From positions 20,963,832 to 21,027,831 of the forward strand of contig NC_041818.1 in NCBI RefSeq assembly GCF_900964775.1: a stretch of 64,000 nucleotides of DNA, read 5' to 3'. Source of the DNA: Scleropages formosus. Lineage: Eukaryota > Chordata > Actinopteri > Osteoglossiformes > Osteoglossidae. The notes beneath the pieces were generated by a model, which ran no database searches, was not told the origin of the DNA, and saw only the letters and a program-made list of their open reading frames with translations. Below are positions 49,570-64,000 of the stretch, piece by piece; the stretch's first letter is position 1, and the number at the start of each line of letters is the position of its first letter. Both the position numbers and the translations under genes were made by a program.

Positions 49570-49715
49570 AAATTTCTCACACTTGATTTGCATGGTAATC
49601 CAAATGAACTCTGGGATGTCTGGACACACTTCTGGGAGTTATGAGGAAGTGCTTCATGATCACACCTGTAAAAGATGGTAACCTTTTGGCCTTGAGCTCA
49701 CAGTGTATTTCACAG
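49570..49715. repeat. Unclassified dispersed repeat, copy 2
   Basis: Partner of 46075-46215. Shared blocks include GGGATGTCTGGACACACTTC, the ATGATCACACCTGTAAAAGA region and TAACCTTTTGGCCTTGAGCT. Confidence 0.5.
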
Positions 49716-50595
49716 AAATATATATATATATATATAGTCCTCCAGCTGTGATTAATTAAGGTCGAGGTTCTTTGGTCGAAGGTGATGGGAGAGATACAGT
49801 CCCAGATGCCACATAGTGTCAACAAAGGATCTCTTGATACTCATATTGTTTGATGGCATCCGGAGGAAATAAGATATGATCTTTTTCTGCCTAAGAAATT
49901 TTCTATGACTCCTAAAAACTTTCACTTCTATTTCATATCAGGTGTCATTAGCTTGTAATTAAAGGGCAATCTGCTTTTGATTTTGAAATAAAAACACCTG
50001 TAGTGCTGGAAGGAAGGGTGTGACTGAGAAAAAAATGGCTCTGTGTCTTATCTACCTCGGTCTCTCTGTCCTTCCTGTTATTCTGGTCTCTCTCTCTCAG
50101 ACCTGTTAAGAATGTAGTTCTTCTTTTAACTTTTCTCTCTTTGTTTACGCTCAAGGCAAACGGAGGCGACTGAAATATCACATATATCCTCCATCCAAGT
50201 GTACAACCAATTCTGTTGTTTAATATCCTTTAGTCTTGTCCCTAAACCTCGACTCACGTTTCTAAACCAATGAGAACTTATTTTTTTGTTCTGCAAAATA
50301 GTATATAATCTTTGTGAACATGATACAATAAACTTGAGGAGAATTTGGAACGAAACGCTGCTTGTTGAACTTCTTCTTCTTGTCCTGCTCCTCCTCCCAG
50401 TGATCACTGCTCTCTGGTGTCCGGACGGCTCTGAGGCGGTAGAAGGCTGAGATATAAATTAAAATAATTTCTAATCTAACAAAGGGTCATTGATTGATTG
50501 AAAGACGCAAGAACATACGGGGTCGGGTTGCGCTGACAAAATACTGCACACTTTTTACACACGCAGCGTATAGCAAACATGGGGCAAATTCTACG

Positions 50596-51009
50596 TACCG
50601 TAAAATCCCTATTTAACGCCCCCACACATTTTTGAAAATACCCGGTATGTTTTTTTCGAGTAATCAGAAAAGAAAGAAGAAAAAAAAAACTTGCCGGTGC
50701 CAAGTTTTAAATAAATCCCATTCTCTTCGGTAGTCCGTAACATGAAACAATCCACAAACACAATAATAACTAGTATGTGATAACGTCAAACTTCCGACAC
50801 AAAAATCGACAGCGGCGGCGAAGATCAAAATGTGTCATTTGTTGACAGGATTCTAGGGGGTAATAGTACCCGATGTACTGTGGCAAATTGCATGAACTTT
50901 TTGCGGAGAGAAATGATGATCGATTTCACTACAATATGACCTCTAATAAACGCCCCCCTTTTGAAAAATTGTGACGCTCCCCGCGGCGTTAAATAGGGAT
51001 TTTACGGTA
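50596..51009. mobile_element. MITE-like element with 25-bp perfect terminal inverted repeats
   Basis: Both ends read TACCGTAAAATCCCTATTTA inwards, and the identity runs 25 bases. The ends are bordered by TA, as for Tc1/mariner-type insertions. The 414-base element has no transposase frame. Beyond the perfect part both arms stay rich in AACGCCCCC-like text. Confidence 0.75.
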
Positions 51010-51388
51010 TTTAGGAAATAGTAGCAAATACCGGGGTGCCTGATACGCTTTTGCAAGCAGTGCACTTTTTATATTCTATTAACAGCAGAGCAGAACTGGG
51101 TCGCAACCACATGGAGTCGGAATTGGTGTACTCTACAGTATCAAGAATATTCCAGTGCGTACAGACAGTAGATGGCAAGGAAGGGCGCAAAGTGACCAAA
51201 TTTAACAGAGTTTGTTGTCATGATGTCATGACTCATGATCATGAGGATGTACTGCTAGATCCAAAACGGTGACGGTTGAGTGTTTTCAATTTTATAGAGG
51301 AACAATGTTAAAACACGAGTCAACCGCATATTTGTAGAGGGAGCTTCTGGTGTGGACTGTAGAAAATACATGAGAATTATTGACATGT

Positions 51389-51591
51389 CGGGGGGCGCAG
51401 CGGGTTGGACCGGGTCCTGCTCTCCGGTGGGTCTGGGTTCGAGTCCCGCTTGGGGTGCATTGCGAAGGCCTGGCGTCCCATCCTGGGTGTGTCCCCTCCC
51501 CCCTCGGGCGTGCACCCTGTGTTGCCGGGTTAGGCTCCGGCTCCCCACGACCACGCATGGGACAAGCGGTTTCAGATGGTGTGTGTGTTAC
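51389..51591 (+). mobile_element. SINE family A with target duplication
   Basis: GGGGGGCGCAGCGGGTTGGA head, GGGTTCGAGTCCCGCTTGGG B box, GGGACAAGCGGTTTCAGATG end and a short GT tail. TGACATGT flanks it at 51381-51388 and 51592-51599. Confidence 0.85.
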
Positions 51592-52470
51592 TGACATGTG
51601 TTCTGTCTTTATCCAAAACTGAATCTGGGTTGTGATCTAATAGGAATGAGGAGGGGGAAAATCGAACGTCTTACTAAAGATGCTTTCAACAGTCCAACGA
51701 ACGCTGCTCTGGTAAGCCGCTATCTGGCAACATTACCAAAATTAATGTATCAAAGTGGCCTTATGTTGAATGCACAGCTCCGATGCCCCTGGGAATATGC
51801 TGGGAGGGTCACTGCACTTCTGTGTCTCACTACACCAAATATGTCTGAGTTGACCGGGCATGAAGTCATGAACCACTCCTTCATTTATTAACCACTTTGT
51901 TGCTCTGTAGAACACCCCAGGGGGGCCCTGTCATTACCATACAGGAATCAGTCCACACCCAACGCGCCGGCACGGCTTGCAAAATCACGTTCTCTTCCAA
52001 ACAACTTTGGCTTCGCCGGGGGACCACCTTAAACAGCGTGTCCCAGGACAGCATTATTTCTTCTTGTTTCTGGCCCGCACCGCTCATGACTCATGAATGC
52101 ACTGAAAGTGATCATTCTTAAACTCATTGTCCTCTCACTCACATGGCGTTTACGCAATACTGAAAGTGAAGTTTCTTGGAAAACAGCTCATTTACTCCAG
52201 AAGGAAGATGAAGCCAGTGATTGACAGACGCCTCTAATTTTGAGCAGTAAACAACGTCCCAAGGGCTCATCCACCGCTTCTGCTTCTTCTGGAACTTGCG
52301 GCAAGATGATTAAGTTTCACAAGTGGGATCAGCTATTCCTCTGAATCAAATGTTCCCGGTTTTGAATCACGTGGAGAACTTCAAACCTCAGCATATACAT
52401 TCAGTCTCTTAGATGACTATACGTGTCGAGTGAGTTTGTGCACATGTTCTGTTTAACATTATCTGTTGCC

Positions 52471-52655
52471 GGGGTGGGTGCGGTGGCGCGGATCGGGTCC
52501 AGCTCTGCAGTGGGTTGGGGGTTCAACTCCCCCTTGGATTGCCTTGTGACAGACTGGTGTCCCATCTCCCTCCAGCCTTTTGCCCCGTGTTGCCGGGTTA
52601 GGCTCCGGCTCCCCGCGACCCCGTATGGGACAAGCGGTTTCAAATAATGTGTCTT
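52471..52655 (+). mobile_element. SINE family A
   Basis: GGGGTGGGTGCGGTGGCGCG head, GGGGGTTCAACTCCCCCTTG B box, TGGGACAAGCGGTTTCAAAT end. Confidence 0.8.
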
Positions 52656-53897
52656 TGTGCTGCCTGGACCTGTATGCTATAATCAGAATCACTTTTTTTT
52701 TTAAGCCAAGAACAGTAAAAACACACAGAATTTACCTTTGTAATATATATTTACAATATATACAAATTATTTAACATACACAAACACTCATGATGTAACA
52801 ATAAGCTGCAATATAGTAACCATGGCCACACATTCATTATGCAACTACTGTATCACAGAATGCATAATATACAGTTGCTAAACAATATACTCAGAGCACA
52901 AAACTCAGAATAGACATTTTTTCTAAGTTTTCTAACATTTTGCGAATGATGCCTGGGCTAAAGATGTTATAAGCCTCCCTGTGTAGAAAAAGCTTATAAA
53001 AGGACTAACAGTAGATAAAACAGAAAGATGGGGGGGCAGCAGGTTCGATCCCTGCTCAGTCTTGGCTCTGCATCCACCCTCCCTCACCGTCAGCTCCACA
53101 TGGGCATCCCAGAATCCTCCAGGAGGCGACGCAGGTGAGCAACACAGCACAACGCATGAACTCACATGGCAGTAATTATTTAGTCGCTCGTCCAGCGTGC
53201 TCAAAATATGAATGCAAAACGGAAACTGGACAAGCTGGGGTATCATCTAAATCATCTGGCTCTTTACCTTAATATTACTTTAAAAAACAAACTCCGTGAA
53301 GCAGCGCTCAGTCTCGTCAATGAACATCGTCTCTATTTTTTGCCAAACCCACGCCGCCTGTTCTGCAGGGAATTGCTGCCGCTGTTCTAACTTGAACAGC
53401 TTTTAATCTGGTCTGCGTGTGTGGCCACGAATTCTTGGAAGAAGACTTTAAAGCAGTGGCTGAATCTCCACCTGTGAGGATTTCATTAAAGGCTGCAGAG
53501 ATTTGCTGCTACCGCCCAGTCCTTGCGTACATAATTGTTTAAAACCATGTTTGTTGCGGTTTGCTGAAACGTGTCCTGTTGCTGCCAAACCCTTTCTATT
53601 GCAAAACGCGTTGTCTAAGTCACACACAGCGTGAGTGGGACTTCCTGGGTTTGGAATCCACTGGTACAAAAAAATTCTCACTAACAGGTTGTATGTGTGA
53701 AAAATTGCGATCTGAGAACCTTCAGGCTGTCTTCTGCACTTCATGGCATCATACTGAAAACAGCGCTTTCCTTCAGCTGGACATCAGTGTCCTGAGATCC
53801 TTCCTTAAAACACACATCGCATCGCACAAACACACTTGCTGTTCCCAGCACATCCAGGTGTGCACGCAGCGACCGATAAGAGATGCTGAAAGCTCAC

Positions 53898-54100
53898 CTT
53901 CTTTACAAGGAGTCCGAATCCCAGCTCCAGATGCGACTGCTTCGCTTTTTGCCCGGGATCGGCAGTTCGGACGCGGGTTCGAGAGGTCGTCCGATTCTCC
54001 GTCTGCCTACTGAGATGCGAACGCGAACGCCACTCGCCAGAAGAGCCTCGAGAGTGCAGAGAAAGAGCTGAGGGAGGCGCCTCCGAACACAGGTGCCGAA
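53898..54100 (-). other. sting1: Inferred non-coding first exon of sting1
   Basis: The sting1 coding start follows an acceptor directly, so an upstream exon is required. This GC-rich stretch ends at a good donor, AAAGAAG/GTGAGC (exon end 53898), on the same strand and just downstream of an ISRE. The start near 54100 is a guess. The stretch is open in the frame that would join the STING start in phase. Confidence 0.45.
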
Positions 54101-54115
54101 GAAGCGAGAAAGAAC

Positions 54116-54125
54116 TTTCAGTTTC
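54116..54125 (-). promoter_or_regulatory. sting1: ISRE (IRF/STAT-type element)
   Basis: GAAACTGAAA on the minus strand, within ACGAAACTGAAAGTTC, matches the GAAANNGAAA core of interferon-stimulated response elements. It lies at the upstream edge of the inferred sting1 first exon. STING1 is interferon-inducible in mammals. Function here is inferred. Confidence 0.55.
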
Positions 54126-54883
54126 GTTCTCCATAGAGAAGGTTTCACTAGAAAAAAACGGATGTGTCTTGTATGGCTGCTTGAACGTGTGAGTCATACC
54201 AACCTGCGGACAAGCATGCAGGACGTGAAACTACAGCCACACCAGTGGCTCTTCAACCTCTGGTTTACCCTCTCCATGAGGAACTTTGTTCTGCTGTCCC
54301 AGAGAAAACTAAAAACATCCAGTGGAATAACATTTTGTTGGATCTTGGGTGTCGAAAAACATCAGGAATATTATCTGGGACTGAGTTATATATAAGTACT
54401 GGGGAGGACACACTGAACAACGGCAGGACGCCCCCCACCCCCCATCCCCCCATGTTAAAACTACAAGAATGTCTGTACCGCAGACTGATATTTAAATCAG
54501 TTTTAACTAATTTACCTAACAGACACAACTTTCACTTTGCATGAACTTTGATTACTTTGAAATTATTGCTTCCTTTTTTTTTTTTTTTTTTTGAAGGTCT
54601 TCCTCAAATAATTTGCCTCCCTGCTGACTGTGTAAAATCACAGCAGTGGTGACAAACCATTAATGTGGTTTTTTTTTTTTATTTTTATCAATCATCAATC
54701 TATCACCGAGCTGGCGTAAAGTGCACAGGAACTCCGAGAGGAGCCTTCTGGAACAACAGGAATGAGAAATAAAAGGTGCGAACACTTTGTTTACCCCTTA
54801 GGATAGAAGTTATTGATACAGGTAGTGGAGAAGCTGAAACAATAATTCTCAAATAAATATAAATGCCAAGGTGTGTGCTTTAT

Positions 54884-55108
54884 GGGGCAGCTGTTAGCAT
54901 AGTGGTTAGAGCTTATGCCTGTAGATCCAAAGGTTGCAGGTCTGAATCCCACCTCCACCTGTAGCACCTTTGAGCAATGTACTTACCCTAAAATTGCACT
55001 GGGGAAAAAAAAAAAAAAAAAAATCCAGCAGTATAAATAGGTAAATAATTGTAACCTTAATGCTATCAGTTACTTTGGAGAAAAGCATCAGCTAAATAAA
55101 TAAATGTA
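54884..55108 (+). mobile_element. SINE family B
   Basis: GGGGCAGCTGTTAGCATAGT head, AGGTCTGAATCCCACCTCCA B-box region, a long internal A run, and TTACTTTGGAGAAAAGCATC tail with CTAAATAAATAAATG. Confidence 0.75.
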
Positions 55109-55400
55109 ATATATGAACACAGAGATATTGGAGGGATGCTTGGACCCCAGTCCAGGGTGGTGGTCATATAGGAATGGAATTCCCTCTGTTTGGTCATCTC
55201 ATTCCATGGGGCACCAAAAGGATCCCACATGGTCAGACACACAAGTTTTTCTGTCATCCAAAACACAGTCCATGAATGGAAGTGTGTGAAACTCACTTTC
55301 TCACAGATGTAATAACATGTGAAATAAACAGGCAAAAGGGCATCAGAGACCAGCAGTAAAAAAAAAAAAAAAAAAAATATGATGAGACTCATGACTCTTT

Positions 55401-55562
55401 GGAGGGGGGCGCAGTGGTGCAGCGGCTTTGGCCGGGTCCTGCTCTTCGGTGGGTCTGGGGTTCGAGTCCTGCTTGAGGTGCCCTGCGATGGACTGTTGTC
55501 AGGTTAGGCTCCGGCTCGCCGCGACCCCGCCTGGGACAAGTGCTTTCAGTCAATGTGTGTGT
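55401..55562 (+). mobile_element. SINE family A, internally shortened
   Basis: GGGGGGCGCAGTGGTGCAGC head, GGGTTCGAGTCCTGCTTGAG B box, then directly the GTTAGGCTCCGGCTCGCCGC end, so about 40 bases of body are missing. Confidence 0.75.
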
Positions 55563-55768
55563 GATAGCTCTCTGTGTCCTTGAGCGAGTAAGGGTGTGTG
55601 TTTCAACGATTGTGTTTGTGTGGGCCGTTTGAGTGGGTGTGTCACTGTGGGTACAACGGTGTTTTTCAGCAGATGTGTTTGGGGGAGGCCATCGGAAAAG
55701 GTGCGTGACTGTGACCGTGACCATGAACCACTGAAGGAACTGGAGCAATGCCAATGAATCATGCATAT

Positions 55769-56910
55769 TTTATTCAAGAGTAAAAAAAGTTGTTTGTCCC
55801 ATAGGGCATGCTTACAATGTCTGTGTTGTTCAGGAAGTCCATATGCGAAAACTTAGTTCCAGAGAAAAATACAAGAAAAAATTATCACAAGTTATATTCC
55901 AAGAAATTTTCTTTTCTTTTTTTTTTTTTTTTTTTTTGAAAAGTAAAACCACATTGAGACCAAACAAGGATCAGAAAATAGTGGGGGGGAAAAAAAAAAA
56001 AAAAAAAAAAAATCAACAGTAAGCTTAATAATAATAATACGAAGAAGAGTATTATCAAGAATTATAATGAGAATATATCTTTGCTTTTTAAAAGTGAAAC
56101 ACGGGATCTGTGTCTTAATTTGCTTTACGTCTGAATAAACCATGCGATCATGCTTTGGCAGCCTGGTGCTTATCACTGAATAATATCTTCATTCACACGA
56201 GTCAACAAACTCTGTACATCAACAGAACAGAAAACACACACGCGCACGTCTTAAAAAGAGCTCGGGTCTGTACAGGCAGAAAAGAAAACAAAGAACAATC
56301 ATTCTCAAATAAATATAAAATAAAAGTAGAATGTAAAATCATGAAAAAACATTAAATTAACCAAAGAAAAATAATATCTATATATAAATATATATAAAAC
56401 AAATTTAAATTGTACAAATATTATATGAAGCAGGAAATAATTGAGACCTACTATATTGAAACACAGCACGAGTAGAGTTTCACATGTCAATAAGGAGCTC
56501 GATCTCATGCACTGATGCGCTCTACAGATGCTGTACAAAAACCCTTGTCGGTAGCCGGTCCGTTCTTTTCTTCATAACTGCGATGCGCGGGCACGAGCGA
56601 CCACCCCGCCACCCCCCTACGCGCGTAGGGCCTCGTGACGTCGGTCGAGAAAAGGAAGGAAAAGAACAAAATAAAACGAGAGTTTTCAGATAAGAGTGTA
56701 TTGCAAATAGCTGTAAATATTACACGTGTTTTTTTTTTTACTCAAATATCCTTTTTCTGTATAAATAATACCTATCTCATCTCGTTTGAACAATTTAATA
56801 CTAGTAGCAAAACATGTTCAATATTCAGTAGCAAGATAATCTTATATAAGATGTTTATGAATAAAACCTTTAATCAAAATTTTATATGTATATATTTATA
56901 ATGACATTGC

Positions 56911-56947
<37 letters not shown>

Positions 56948-57523
56948 TATGCAAACTTGTAACACACTCTCCAGTGCACCATAAATAAAGAAGACAGAGG
57001 GTTAGGACACTCAAACCCTGTACCGCTCATCTGCCTGACCTATGATCTGCAGGACTGTGCTCTAAGTCTGCATTCTTACCAGGGTGACCTTGCAAGTCAC
57101 ACCAGTGCTGTACACCAACAGCAGCCCCCTCTGCACATCCCCGCAAACTCCGCCCCACCACCCACCTACCTCGAGCCCGCCCATGTCGCCGCTCCCCCCC
57201 CCCCCGCGGCGGAGCCGGGAAGCGCTTCCTTGTCGGAGGGTCCGTCTGGCATCGCGGGGCCGAAAGAAAACCGCCTTTCCGGTCTGCAGAGCACTCACTC
57301 TTCCCCATGCATCTCTAATTTAAATTTAAGCGGAACTTAAATCGTCTTCATGTGGATGTTGTTTTTGTAGTTTTTTTTTAAATGTTTGTTTATGCTCATA
57401 GTTATTATTATTATTATTATCATTATTATTAATAATATTATTTTCCAAAAAGCAGAGGCCTGAAGTATACTTTGCAAAGGCCTGCCCCAGAGGGTAGCAG
57501 TGGAAGTCGGCGGGTCACGGGAA
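55769..57523 (-). other. Probable 3' UTR of the calcineurin A gene
   Basis: A minus-strand AATAAA at 55769-55774 follows 1.75 kb of AT-rich sequence with no frame, typical of a long calcineurin A 3' UTR. It includes an (AT)n tract at about 56911-56951, an (ATT)n run at about 57404-57437 and a CpG-rich patch at about 57120-57260. The UTR extent is inferred. Confidence 0.4.

Positions 57524-64000
<6,477 letters not shown>

Larger units (their letters stand above)
49200..53897. other. Inferred first intron of sting1
   Basis: About 4.7 kb without a recognised exon. It holds family A SINEs (49311, 51389, 52471), copy 2 of the dispersed repeat and an inverted-repeat element (50596-51009). The sequence between 51.6 and 53.9 kb is mostly unique and unassigned. 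Confidence 0.5.
54126..55768. other. Gap between sting1 and the calcineurin 3' end
   Basis: No gene recognised. It holds poly-T tracts, a family B SINE (54884-55108) and a family A SINE (55401-55562). Confidence 0.5.

Noticed and set aside
57027-57308. Open frames in the CpG-rich patch of the calcineurin 3' UTR
   Set aside because: They use proline/arginine-rich low-complexity sequence with no splice context or family match.

Overview
The window is nuclear DNA from a ray-finned fish. Genes are split by GT-AG introns, short interspersed repeats with tRNA-like heads are dense, and every recognisable protein is vertebrate. A teleost is likely: the STING tail is of the fish type and the repeats carry the common teleost 'CTTTGGAGAAAAG..CTAAATGAATAAA' tail. 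An osteoglossiform is only a guess from the repeat style. No prokaryotic, organellar or viral gene set is present.

Layout, left to right. 1-2.85 kb is intergenic, with one complete SINE. 2.85-13.6 kb is kif20a on the minus strand: 17 coding exons, 930 residues, and a non-coding first exon under a CCAAT/CHR cell-cycle promoter near 13.6-13.75 kb. A tRNA-Ala(AGC) gene lies at 14.3 kb. brd8 on the plus strand (14.48-25.97 kb; 20 coding exons, 865 residues) starts about 100 bp beyond it. dnajc18 (minus, 27.97-32.59 kb; 8 exons, 388 residues) meets brd8 tail to tail. Next come a divergent DDIT4/REDD-family gene (minus, 34.26-35.45 kb; 2 exons, 208 residues), a repeat-filled 5.5 kb intergenic stretch, sting1 (minus, 41.45-49.20 kb coding; 6 coding exons, 398 residues; non-coding first exon near 53.9-54.1 kb), and the last six coding exons of a calcineurin A catalytic subunit gene (minus, 57.52-62.24 kb). 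The calcineurin gene runs off the right edge through an intron filled by a 26-bp minisatellite.

All exon joins were made by hand from splice sites and reading phase. The complete models each give an uninterrupted frame with a total length divisible by three, which supports them strongly.

The gene set matches human 5q31 (BRD8-KIF20A, DNAJC18-STING1). The order DNAJ gene, DDIT4-family gene, calcineurin A also recalls DNAJB12-DDIT4-PPP3CB on 10q22 and DNAJB14-DDIT4L-PPP3CA on 4q. The window may therefore hold extra ohnologues of DDIT4 and calcineurin A that the mammalian 5q region lacks. The most interesting local signals are a tandemly duplicated ATF4-type (CARE) promoter module at the DDIT4-like gene, a STING tail carrying pLxIS, TBK1-like and TRAF6-type motifs, an ISRE next to the inferred sting1 first exon, a CCAAT x3 plus CHR promoter for kif20a, and several nested or inverted-repeat mobile elements.
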